A DNA stretch of 64,000 nt from assembly GCA_935421135.1 (NCBI GenBank), contig OW285192.1, positions 13,967,501-14,031,500 of the forward strand. The letters are read 5' to 3'. Numbering within the stretch: position 1 is the stretch's first letter; the number at the start of each line of letters is the position of its first letter. This document shows, piece by piece, positions 56,301 through 64,000 of the stretch. Source of the stretch: Bugulina stolonifera (taxonomy: Eukaryota; Bryozoa; Gymnolaemata; Cheilostomatida; Bugulidae). Under the pieces are notes generated by a model that did not search any database, had not been told where the DNA came from, and saw only the letters and a list, made by a program, of their open reading frames with translations. The position numbers and the translations under genes were made by a program.

Positions 56301-59300
56301 TTATTATAATTCAGTGTTTTTATAAATAAAGCTATTTATATGTTTATAATTTAATAAAATGAAACAAAAATTTGGTTTCTGATAAATTTTTATATTGTAG
56401 CAAGTTTTATAGTAATAGTTCTTCTTTAGATAATCCAACCAGAAGCACTCTTTGCAATTACATTCCTATTCTAATTCTTCCCACCATTTTGAAATCATTC
56501 CAATATGCATGTAATATGAACATATTTTTGACCACTAGAGCAGCATACAAATACAAGTGAAATTGCCCCCAACTACTGTCATTTTAGTGGCTCACAAAAA
56601 ATATTTTGAATGCGGGAGGGTGCTCCTCTGCCCCTCCCGCGCCCTTTCTGACAGCCCGCTACGCGGGCTGGCATGGCCTGCGGCCATGTCATCCGTCCTC
56701 CCTCTGGTCCGCGCATGTGTCCAGATTTTTTACCCAGGTTACTTGGCAAGTATGGCAGTGGCCCAAGGCAAAACAATCTGAAAGTTTTACTGTTTTTTGT
56801 TGCCTTTAGTTAAAAGATGACTTTAACCTATCAGATTAATCAAAATTGGACAATTAATTCACTTAGATTATTTAAAATTATATTAAATCACGTGAATAAA
56901 TATTTGTATAAGTCAAAGATGTGAGTAAAGATTGCCTGCTGTAATGCTCTAGGATTATAAATAATGGCAAATTTAATAATAACGCTACATATATTCTACT
57001 TCTGCTTGTGATAACACAACAGCTTACGAAGAAGTACACGGCCATGAAAGTGGAGTTTATACCTATCAAAGAATATATGCAAGCACCTGACAGGTATGTG
57101 TCAGTTAAGTGTACACAACATACTGACCACCCAGAGAAGGAAGCATGTTCTATCTGTCTTAATAGGTTCTGCCTGAGATGTGATAACACCAAGGTGGTCT
57201 GCAGGGATGAGAATGGTAAGTACAAGTGTATGAAACAATACAATCGTATAAGGTTGCTTATCAGTCCATATTCTGTACCCGTTAGACCAATTCGATGCAG
57301 CCTACAGTTGTAGGTACATGTATATTTATATTGAATGTAATGGACGATGTCAATGGTAGTTGAACACCAACGTGTGCTGCAAGTAACCTACATGTAATTG
57401 CTGTTATTTAGTTTGTTTTACCCTTGCCTCTCTGGCAGAACTTCCATGGATATATTTCTGTAATTATGTAGATTTAGGTTTGGATTATTATTTTATTTTC
57501 CCATCACAACATGACACAATTGAGATGTTTCAAATACACTGTTACATTGCACGCAACACAAGCTATTGTTAAATATGTCATGAAATATGCAAAAAAGCTA
57601 CTACACAATGTAGATCTTAATTTAGGTCGGCATCTTGGGGTTGTATTTTATTATGTTTTGCTGAATAACCTAGACGAAGTATTAAATGTTATTCTGTTTA
57701 AAAAAAGACGGTTTTTGTTAGATAAAATTTTGTAAAAATTCGAGGATGTGAGCTCAAACATGGAATCATATATTGGTTTGATGTCAAACATGTATAGCCA
57801 TTGTTGGTAGTTTGGTTCAGGTAAAATAATATTTTAGCACTTATTTGAATGAGCTCCAGTATCTTCTTATGCATATTCGATGATGACTGTGAGAAGCTGG
57901 TGCACTGTAGGGGAAGATTTTTCTCATTTTGCTGCAGTAAAATGTTTTAAACCTTCATTACTTAAATGGATAGTTCTTAGCTTTCTCATTCAAAAATCTT
58001 CTGCTGAATTCACTAATAATGCTGTCTATGTAGTTGTTAAAAGATAGCTTGTCATCAATAATAACTCTTAAAGACTTTGCATTGTTACTGGGTGTAAGAT
58101 TATAGCCATCATCAGTAATGATCTCTTTTGTGAAGACTGCTTACAAAAATAGGAGCGGAGTCTATTCTAAGTTTACACAGTTTTACACCCAGGAGAACAA
58201 CTGTAAATCATCATTGGTTAAAAACTATGATAAATGTTACTGCTCTTATTACAAAAACACACATGTACAGGCACACATACATGTACATTTTTTGTATACT
58301 TTACAGATCGCAGTGTTTGTATTTATCATAGTTTTTAACCAATGATGATTTACAGTTGTTCTCCTGGGTGTAAAACTGTGTAAACTTAGAATAGACTCAG
58401 CTCCTATTTTTGTAAGCAGTCTTCACAAAAGAGATCATTACTGATGATGGCTATAATCTTACACCCCATCCTGAAGTTTATTTGCTTGCTCCGTAGACAA
58501 TCTGACCAAAATCATTTATTATTATTTAGGATTGAGATAAGTTGCTATCATATTACAGGGGAGGATAATCCACACCATGATGTTCAGTCTCTTCATGACC
58601 TCTCTGAGGAATTGAGAAGACGTCTGAATAAGAAATCTGAGAGTCTTGCTGCTAAGATAGCTGAGGTGGATAAGATTGAAAAGGAGGCTTGGTACAAGCT
58701 AGCTGACATAGAATATGATGCAGAACAGAGGGTGCTAAATATAGATAGGCTGACAGAAGAAAAGGTAGACTGTAAAGTGAAATTTTGTACCATGAATGTT
58801 CACATGTACACATACGAGTACTGAACACCAACATGTGCACGTATAATACATGTACATGTATATTGTACTATGTATACTACATGTGCCTCTAATCCAGGGT
58901 TATGAACAAGGCCATAAGTTATAAGAAAGTCATACTCATGGGGCAACTGCTGGCATAAACCATGCGACGCATGTGGTAATCACCTGCATGTTGAAAAGGT
59001 AGAACCTTGTTTGCCAGTGTTAGTAATGATGGAACTTCTACCTAACAGTAAAATTAAAAAAATCTAAACATAGATGTCTGCAAAATAGTTAAATAAAATT
59101 TTCACATAAAACAAGACAAATTATATAGTTTATCATCAATTAGTGACCTTTAAGGAAGTTTTGTTTGAAAAATAGCTTGTTTGTTGCCTCTTGTATTTTA
59201 TTTTGATCAGTAGAACTTACATCAAATATAAATTATCAAGAAACATGTAAATATGGCAAGGACAGGTACTCACCGAAAGTGTGCCATGATAAAATGCCTT

Positions 59301-62300
59301 GTAGCAATATTTGTGTAATTATATGAGTTAACTGCAGGATTCCTCTCCACTTAAATTATGAGAAAACAACTTCCTGTTGTTGCTTTGTATCCAATGTCTA
59401 CCACACAATTATCACAGATATTCTTATTTGTTTCAGATTGAAGCTATCAGAGCAGAGTCCGAAAAGTTGAAGAAAGAGATAGAGGAGTATGTGAGGGGGA
59501 GTGTCCAGATAGTAGAAGAGTTTGCAGTACCTGTTCTAGAGAAATGGTACGAGATGCAGTGTCTGTGGAACTCTGTACAAGATATGATCAATGATTTGAA
59601 TGATTCAGATATTGTCAGAATGTACAGAAACAAGATAGATGAACTAGAATGTGCTGAAGATATCAGTATGATAGATCATTGTACTCTTACTACCAAGGAT
59701 TCCAGTGAGTATTATTCAGAGATGCCAGACTCGAGTTAAAGACTCTCACTCGAGTTAATTCAAGCAACATTTTATGGCTTATTATAAAGACTCGTAATTT
59801 GAATATACGCTGTCAAAAGCTTGTAACTTGAATTGTAATTCAATTATGGCTATGATCAAAGACTCTCAACTCACACATCATTATGTTGAAATATTCAATA
59901 ACTCAGAGTTTTCATTGGGCAGCTGTGAATTTTAATGAATAGAAACAACCACAGTTATAACCACCAACCACAACCACAATTATAACACATTTTACAGTAA
60001 AACTGTGACATTTTGCTTTGGAATTTGAACTTCTAACACCATTTCCTAACCAAATTTCACCATAAGCTAAACAATAACCCAATAACTCTATATAAAGACT
60101 CGAGTTAAACAAGAAAAGAATTGAATTGAAACTTGCTTGTAGTTAACTTGAATAACTTGACAAAAACTTGAGTTTCTGGGGACATGTAAATATTTAACTC
60201 GTAATTTGAAAGTTTTGATCTGTCACTGAAAGAATTGATTTGTAACTTGAAGAGTCACAACTAAGAGTTGGCCATGGAAACTTGAGTTTCCAAAATAAAA
60301 CTTGCACACATCTCTGGTATTATTGCATGTATACACATACAGGTACATGTGCATTAGGCAAATTTTGATTTGTCATGGTAGAAGGTTTAAATAATACGCT
60401 TAATACCAGTTGAATAATAATTGATGTTATTCAGTAGCGTACAGTGCGATAATTTGGTTGACTCATCACCTCAGCAACTCCAGGAACCCCTGAATTGCTC
60501 CTAAGTTTGGCCAACCTGGTACTTTGCTCTATACCAGTGGCATGTATTACCACCCACAACCCACGACTTTCCGTGGCTTGAAGAAAAAAATTAAATAAAT
60601 ATATTCGTTTTTTGATGAATTTTTGATCACACGCCGATTGACTGGCAGCTAGGCTGCAATTACTGCATCAGTTTTGCAGTTCATAGTAACCATAGCAACC
60701 ATGAACATCTTCTGGCAGTAATCATAGAGCCTTTTATGGTAAGAATGGTTCTATGGGACAAAAAAGAGTTACTCACTGATAGGATTATTTCAGGACTATG
60801 CCAAGGTCATTGAAGATCATTCAGAGGAAACATCATTCAGCTGTTCTTTTATTTGTGGATAACTTTTTTACGTTCCTTTACAATGATTCTTATCATGAGA
60901 TAGTTGCTCTAGACTATGAAAGGTTTCATGGAGAAGATAACTTCCTCACTTGATCGTTTAGTAAGGAACCCTGGCTATGTCCAAATTATGTAATCTACCC
61001 CTAATATCTTCATTGAGGTAGTTTTCCTGGTGTGAATTTTGTACCCTCTACGCAGGGCATGGTGGTTCCCTTTGATTCTCATTCCATATATTGCAGTGGG
61101 TCTGAGTCGTACCCAGGCTAACGAGGTCAAGTGGGTGATGATGAATTTACTAGAGGATGACGGATACGAGTTTGGAATTCCAGATGTTATAACTGCTGTG
61201 AAAGCGAGTGGTGAGACCAACTTGCATGAGAAAACTAGGAAATACTTGAGCAATGAATGTGTGATTTGTCTTTCTATGTATCCTAAGCATAGGATAGCTA
61301 GTCTACCTTGCCATGACTCATCTGAGGAAAGTAAAGATTGCTGTATTGATTGTGCCAGAGCATACTTTGAGAATTCAATTACTGGAAAGGTGAGCTGGTA
61401 GTTGTCTTCTCTTTTACGTACTATACTGTATATTATGTGCATTAAAAAGAGGCAATGTGGAATATTGCTGTTTACCAGTTAGAGGTACAATATATAGATG
61501 TATTCCTCTACTAATATTTACTGGGTGTTCACGTGATCATCCACCTATACTTTTGGCAATTATGTTGGAAAAATCTTCTAAAACCAATTCATTAAGTAGC
61601 TGTGGCTTCCTACAGTTTGTTTCGATGACCTTTCTGGAATCTAACCTAGGATATTTATATACATTAACTGTATTACTCTGGCCTCAAATACTGTTGTTGA
61701 CCTCATGCTCGTATAAATGACTTTAAAAGTATTTTTACTTTAGAATGTGACATGTGGTATCTTTAATACTAATTTTCCCTGCCAGTTTGGGGTGAGAAAT
61801 GCGTACCACCACTCCCTATGTTAATAATATCAATGTAAAGGCGTGTTATATGCTGTTCTCACTTCTCAGTGCTCCACCAACAACCTGCTATCCTACTTAC
61901 AATGTATGCTACCTCCTGGATCATAGCATGACCATGTCGTCGCATTTAGAGATTTAGTGAAAAATATTTTTTATCGATATCCAATATACCATCATTTCAA
62001 GTATAAATAAAAAAATTGAAATATCAAAACAGCTTTTACAACAAAATTAAATACTTAACCTGGGATCTGAAATCTGACTTACTGAAAGCCACTGAGGTAT
62101 TGAGAAAGTGTCCTCCAACTTACTTTCTTGGTCTGTATCCTAATATTATGGATAAATTTGGCAGGGATTAAGCTTTGGACTTTCTGAGAGGAAAATATGT
62201 GCTTTAACAGCTATACAAATGTTTCTTTCATGATGCATGCTTAGCACTTATTTTACATGCGTTTTACATGTAGTGTAGACTAACTCAAGTATAATATGGT

Positions 62301-64000
62301 TTGCTATGTTCTTATGACTGTGCTATCTCCACAGTATGTACAGATAATGAAATATTATTGTAGAATGTGACGCAGTTTAGTTGTCCTGTTTGTAATAAAC
62401 CATCCAATGAAGCTTCTGCCGAAGAGGGTCAAGGTCAACTCGAAGAAGGTCAAAATGAAAATGAAGTTGAAAGGGCGGTGGAAGCTTATCTGTTCTTTGA
62501 AGGTTTACTTAGCGTAGTATTTCCCAACATTGGACTGTCACAGGAGCTGATAACCAAGTTCAACAAGAAAGTCACGTGCTGGAAAATATCTACTGACCCT
62601 AAGTATGTAGAATTCAACTACCACTATGTGTCTGTACTTTAACTACTGATCACCTACGGTCTGTGAGATCAACTTTGAAGCTCTGTCACATGGCTTAGAT
62701 CGAGTGTTAACAGCAAATGACGATGATGATAGCGACCTATATGTTTGTCCAGAGACCATAATATGTGCATGCTAAGTGCTAACATATATCATATATGTTA
62801 GCTCTTATGCTATAGTGTATATAATATATGTTAGCACTTGTGCTATAGTATATAGTATTTCTTGAGCGATGACAACTGTGACCTGTGATTCGAGGAATGA
62901 AAACTTCAAGCTGCCACTAAGAGTGGATTAAAATAATGGTCTTTGACCATCATTCATAAGAACAGTCGATGTAGTTTGGCAATGTCTTATGTATCTTACA
63001 TGTCTGTTGTAGACATGCTTGTACACATTTTAAAAAGTTTCATTTGCAGAATAGAGCCGGATACGCAATTAATAATTTTAACTGGGTGGCCGGCTGCGTT
63101 ATGCAACTGGAAATTTTTATAGATAATATTCACCACTCAATAATGTCTACTTGCTCACTCATATTTAAAACTTCAGTCAATTATCTTCTAATAATTATTT
63201 TAGTTTCTACTGGTGTCAAAATGTGAAATGCTCAGAGGATGGTTTTGGGTTCATAGATGATGGTGTGTTGATGCGTATCACCTGCCCAGAGTGCAGGAAG
63301 TCTACATGTAGGAAATGTCGTAAAGAGTGGGTTGCGGAGCATGAGCAGAGAACATGTGAAGAATTTACCACCTGGCAGAGAGAGAATACAGAGGAGTATC
63401 TGCAAGGAGGTTTGTGATTTACCTGCTTGTCATATTACTCTATAGGTCAATAATTACCTACACAACAGACCGTTTGCTCTGCTTAGACCCAAATAACGCA
63501 TCACAAAAACCAAAACGTCGGTCTTTTCACGGCATAATGTCATGGACCCTTTTGAGGTTGATTAATCTGGAGTGCAATAACTCTAATATTATAGCTAATT
63601 TTTATTTTTATCTGAGATAGATTTTCCTTATTCACCAAATGTTTGCTAATTAAGCTCACAGACTGGGAACATACCGAGGCCTTGTAGCCAGGCCAACGAA
63701 GGACGGAGCTGGCCCCTTGAAACTTACTACCGCTTATGGAGCCGGTTAGACAACTTGTTATTGAGACTACCCATATGTCTGAATCTTTACAATGACCAGC
63801 CTTAAGTTAATGTAATTTTTTTGACCAACATAAAAAATTATGTTGAAATTCCGTCAACATTGTTATTGTCATTTTATCATTACGGCAAATTTTATTGATG
63901 GTGTGAGGATAGAGTGTGGTTATTAGAAAATGGCTTTATTGAAAACTTTTTGCTGGTGAGATTTATAGAATAATGGTTTATGTATTGTTACAGAGGCATT
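41382..64000 (+). CDS. TRIM-type RING/B-box/coiled-coil protein joined to duplicated HOIP RBR exons (3' end beyond window)
   Basis: TRIM part: 41382-41554 (RING, CGHCC..CLHVFCLPC..CSEC), 54238-54400 (B-box 1, YCDLCEETPTRAVTFC), 57023-57215 (B-box 2, KCTQHTDHPEKEACSIC), 58559-58764 and 59437-59704 (coiled coil). RBR part: 61097-61389 (RING1), 62364-62602, 63204-63409 (IBR, ITCPECRKSTCRKCRKEW), and 63994 onward, copies of HOIP exons 13-16. All junction phases agree. The last TRIM exon ends in phase 1, exactly what the HOIP RING1 exon needs. No stop interrupts any exon. The product would pair a TRIM module with an RBR ligase core. Neither is joined to PUB or UBA here. The alternative is a TRIM gene that ends by read-through into the MITE at 59717 (stop at 59737-59739) plus a HOIP fragment. 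Intron 1 is 12.7 kb and filled with mobile DNA. Confidence 0.6.
41718..42090 (-). mobile_element. tRNA-derived SINE-like repeat, copy A
   Basis: On the minus strand 41921-41853 has a tRNA-like A box (TAGTGTAGTGGTAGAGTGC) and B box (GGGTTGAATCTC). The flank AGTGTTCGAAGTGGAGCAAA is shared with copy B at 54903. It is decayed and not a tRNA gene. Confidence 0.6.
42181..42987 (-). repeat. Element 2 3' LTR
   Basis: 807 bp, reading TGTGATGG to CCATTACA on the minus strand. It contains a TATA-like TATATAAAGGAC and an AATAAA, as expected for a promoter and polyadenylation unit. Confidence 0.92.
42983..45817 (-). CDS. Element 2 protease/zinc-finger polyprotein (about 900 aa, reached by -1 frameshift from Gag)
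   Basis: The frame is open from the slippery site at 45811-45817 to TGA at 42983-42985. It has no ATG near its start; the first in-frame alternative start is GTG at 45685. Order: KPHVPSLYIQGRL, retropepsin motif LLDTGCTTNLIS with flap-side DGVLGMPYL; four tandem copies of about 30 aa (PDVDDQCRRQGHPHRGSRAE); a basic linker; the acidic motif DLDEVLLLLDDDDLY; two C2H2-like fingers (YCRLCKLEGTENTIKAHTRQ and FFCSCGVSARDAETVYRHQ); a Pro/Arg-rich segment; and a helical tail. The protease presumably processes Gag. The fingers could bind nucleic acid. No RT motif (such as YVDD), RNase H or DDE motif is visible anywhere. Confidence 0.85.
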   Translation of the reverse strand, partial: GKRLRPETVEAGTRALQVPHTSHISISEDRPKYPVGKADPPSKTVTQVTYVKPHVPSLYIQGRLCSQDVTLLLDTGCTTNLISPRILKKLQRPDLKVLPVSQPYGKMADGSTLRFEGMVRLPMVVGRTFSQELFLIGSIPEDGVLGMPYLTKHKCSVNCHTAKVYTSRDQWPCVNRTGSPYTLRTMPEMKPSTPPPDVDDSCRRQGYPTRGSRAEGGTDNSVPSTPAPDVDDQYRRQGHPHRGSRAEGGTGSSSLSTPAPDVDDQCRRQGHPHRGSRAEGGKGSLPPSTTPHGVEVQCRRPGHPIGGLEAEGGTAKKKRQVEDQGRQAKKPRIQERRQGTNRLEEGAVDYFQHPIFPPPDWGRGSKGRPSYVRMLTPYTREDRPLSYRRKARWKRGRPPEVILERIHHKWAAQTTTYHRPTRPGPCLLSNSTDGSGDPDNLEIKIDLTTGVRQVHFRRNVVLLHGEKPGIADITSHTTRRTRAAPTPIKGQDPDGSPSTFTTTTQSTPSRTTEHSIRDFSTRTVPSLVGLLMDLPGEPIDLDEVLLLLDDDDLYADLGNSSRDEVVPVGSGHTEVPSVLRDDAVLTDSDMHRLPSGTTSDTHMYSNDIVHHVTESGDEDDSAYANIDNLNDQPLVSTLSLIETSPETPMPQSQLCWISPRTSSDIRRTARCKGRNSYCRLCKLEGTENTIKAHTRQHFTQFFCSCGVSARDAETVYRHQSQTGHGAIQYEVDSHMFQLFLKAMKLDKRVAYPSCIPADVGPKPFTIPAPPEAEARAAVVRLTPPPAPKKTSKRKSPWERLGSPKRPQTRMDPPALDHRGTDTYDIPKRRPRPPKARSESDKAVPLSTSPPDTKNTKKSLESRTPTAEFQKERERLCATLSNRIGRLRHQLHILQQRLLHSHIRDRLTIVQQTEAVQDEISLHQRLTEQILKHSRRGSAKDRGAM
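45790..46650 (-). CDS. Element 2 Gag (286 aa)
   Basis: ATG at 46650, stop TAG at 45790-45792. An N-terminal DIDRLVEVIGQYIEV helix precedes the retrotransposon Gag capsid domain: FDGQGDVEFFIEQFLTIAEA, MYLHLREALKGPAQECG, GIFEALRARYGL, MSLQEHATLVKKLV and LLAINPRDVDSAVRAGNDF. A basic Pro-rich C-terminus without a CCHC knuckle follows. It would form the particle that packages the RNA. It is intact, in contrast to element 1, where the N-terminus is deleted. Confidence 0.88.
   Translation of the reverse strand: MASDIDRLVEVIGQYIEVARPQPPQPSFKTPQFDGQGDVEFFIEQFLTIAEANDWSPAAMYLHLREALKGPAQECGRPGTSEGIFEALRARYGLTDKEARLQLIQLRKDPGMSLQEHATLVKKLVHVAFQELPEAHRRVLAVENFSNSLEDGHLQRHLLAINPRDVDSAVRAGNDFLLVKGPSRGSKAHQIRAVTEPEPETPQINTVDSDLTWINDLKEAIQTLSQEVRRLRGLLDAPRAPGPRNRPSWQTSKKPGPPPQRTNGNTPPTYPEPPVLESGKGSGPRQ
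45811..45817 (-). promoter_or_regulatory. Probable -1 ribosomal frameshift site (GGGAAAA)
   Basis: In the Gag frame the sequence is TCG GGA AAA GGC, so the heptamer G GGA AAA fits X XXY YYZ. It lies about 20 nt before the Gag stop. The -1 frame is open from here straight into the protease. A GC-rich stretch (GGCTCCGGCCCGAG) follows and may form a stem. Confidence 0.7.
47023..47040 (-). promoter_or_regulatory. Primer binding site of element 2
   Basis: Minus-strand TTGGTGGCAGCGGTGGGA directly follows the 5' LTR. It differs from element 1 by one base. The priming tRNA is not assigned. Confidence 0.65.
47041..47848 (-). repeat. Element 2 5' LTR
   Basis: 808 bp and very similar to the 3' LTR, which implies a recent insertion. 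Confidence 0.92.
48450..48650. repeat. Diverged inverted repeat, left member
   Basis: The reverse complement of this segment (GGTAACTAATGTAAACAAAC, CATCATGGCCGCC, CTCTATGGGTATT) aligns with 52085-52265. The two could be ends of one 3.8-kb element or two copies of a short repeat in opposite orientation. No transposase is seen between them. Confidence 0.6.
49086..49685. mobile_element. 600-bp hAT-type MITE, copy 1
   Basis: Termini CAGAGATG and CATCTCTG, with perfect 8-bp target duplication AATAATAT at 49078-49085 and 49686-49693. The interior is nearly the same as 59717-60316. No coding capacity. Confidence 0.93.
49694..52084. other. AT-rich part of TRIM-RBR intron 1 with weak exon-like segments
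   Basis: Mostly very AT-rich. Two short stretches look faintly like exons: about 50925-51000 (SGYHDAHRHNSMCGAHPSYP, followed by a GTAGGT donor-like site) and about 51462-51606 (LLDRILICADAVNFEELADL, ending in a stop). They may be remnants of a gene or transposon. I cannot name a family. Confidence 0.25.
52085..52265. repeat. Diverged inverted repeat, right member
   Basis: Partner of 48450-48650 in opposite orientation, at an estimated 65-70% match by eye. Confidence 0.6.
52270..54237. other. Intron 1 continuation with hAT-like termini
   Basis: AT-rich, no gene. AACCTACGCCCCTG near 53241-53254 and ATATCCGCCCCTG near 53375-53387 are, in reverse complement, typical CAGGGGCG hAT termini, with a C-rich segment just inside the first. 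The matching opposite ends were not found, so they are probably decayed element ends. Confidence 0.4.
54903..55165 (-). mobile_element. tRNA-derived SINE-like repeat, copy B
   Basis: The minus strand of 55152-55078 has a tRNA-like A box (TAGCGTAATTGGTAGAGTGC) and a good B box (GAGTTCGAATCC). The flank AGTGTTCAAAGTGGAACAAA and the ACTAAAATGAAAAAAA segment match copy A. It lacks a proper acceptor stem, so it is not annotated as a tRNA. Confidence 0.65.
55425..56754 (+). mobile_element. hAT-type DNA transposon, internally deleted (1330 bp)
   Basis: Termini CATACTTGCCAAGT and ACTTGGCAAGTATG, with perfect 8-bp target duplication GCAGTGGC at 55417-55424 and 56755-56762. A short plus-strand stretch near 56040-56125 reads NDIARHTLTQKHIK, which resembles the end of a BED-type zinc finger of hAT transposases. 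It soon meets a stop. The remaining interior is AT-rich, and the right end is GC-rich (56615-56700). Confidence 0.85.
57216..58558. other. TRIM-RBR intron 3 containing a palindromic LINE-derived repeat
   Basis: Bases 58090-58243 are the reverse complement of about 58309-58467. Reading minus from about 58125 gives NAKSLRVIIDDKLSFNNYID, a non-LTR reverse-transcriptase segment. The palindrome therefore formed within a decayed LINE. The rest shows no gene. Confidence 0.6.
59717..60316. mobile_element. 600-bp hAT-type MITE, copy 2
   Basis: Same termini and length as copy 1, with 8-bp target duplication GTATTATT at 59709-59716 and 60317-60324. It inserted 12 bases after the end of the last TRIM exon, leaving the donor GTGAGT intact. 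Confidence 0.93.
60685..64000 (+). repeat. Derived copy of the HOIP RING1-IBR segmental duplication
   Basis: Aligns with 11977-14695 through exons and introns. Its first internal intron has an extra segment of about 700 bp (about 61490-62205) absent from the source copy. Exons keep open frames and splice sites. Confidence 0.9.
61490..62205. other. Insertion specific to the duplicated intron
   Basis: The source intron (12707-13011) is 305 bp and this one (61390-62363) is 974 bp. The extra DNA shows no recognised element. An 87-codon frame inside it has no coding features. Confidence 0.6.

Noticed and set aside
61457..61720. 87-codon frame in the duplicated intron
   Set aside because: It lies in an intronic insertion absent from the source copy, with no domain and no splice context.
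60685..64000. Processed HOIP pseudogene
   Set aside because: Introns are retained and aligned with the source copy and the exon frames are open, so it is a DNA-level duplication, not a retrocopy.

Overview
The window is animal nuclear DNA: intron-containing genes with GT-AG splice sites, AT-rich intergenic sequence and a dense load of nested mobile elements. A ciliary SHIPPO-repeat gene, a HOIP (RNF31) gene and a TRIM-type gene place it in Metazoa. The simple HOIP layout, the Polinton and frequent TACATGTA words suggest an early-branching animal, perhaps a sponge, but the species cannot be fixed from the sequence alone.

Host genes. Bases 1-1212 (minus) hold the 5' end of an ODF3/CIMAP-like gene. 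Bases 4122-16926 (plus) hold a complete 20-exon HOIP gene (about 1238 aa: PUB, B-box, Pro-rich linker, UBA-like region, RING1-IBR-RING2, LDD). From 41382 to the right edge runs a second plus-strand gene: TRIM-type exons (RING, B-boxes, coiled coil) followed, in compatible reading phase, by a duplicated copy of the HOIP RING1-IBR exons. The HOIP block 11977-14695 is repeated at 60685-64000, introns included. If spliced together this is a TRIM-RBR chimera.

Mobile elements. An LTR retroelement (18217-34575, minus, 4-bp target duplication GTAT) has been split by two later insertions. A complete 9.6-kb Polinton/Maverick (18707-28314) sits in one LTR, with 6-bp target duplication AACAAC and about 550-bp terminal inverted repeats. 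A hAT-type MITE sits in the other LTR. The Polinton encodes packaging ATPase, chromodomain integrase, minor and major capsid proteins, an adenain-type protease and several small proteins, all on the plus strand, and has no DNA polymerase B. A second, better preserved LTR element (42181-47848, minus) lies in the first intron of the TRIM-RBR gene. Both LTR elements encode Gag, a retropepsin and a C2H2 zinc-finger region, but no reverse transcriptase, RNase H or integrase. They appear to be non-autonomous families with a conserved coding plan. A solo LTR of the second family lies in a fold-back MITE at 38528-39433.

Other repeats include a pair of 600-bp hAT MITEs with perfect 8-bp target duplications (49086-49685 and 59717-60316), an internally deleted hAT element (55425-56754), tRNA-derived SINE copies, LINE fragments and several minisatellites.
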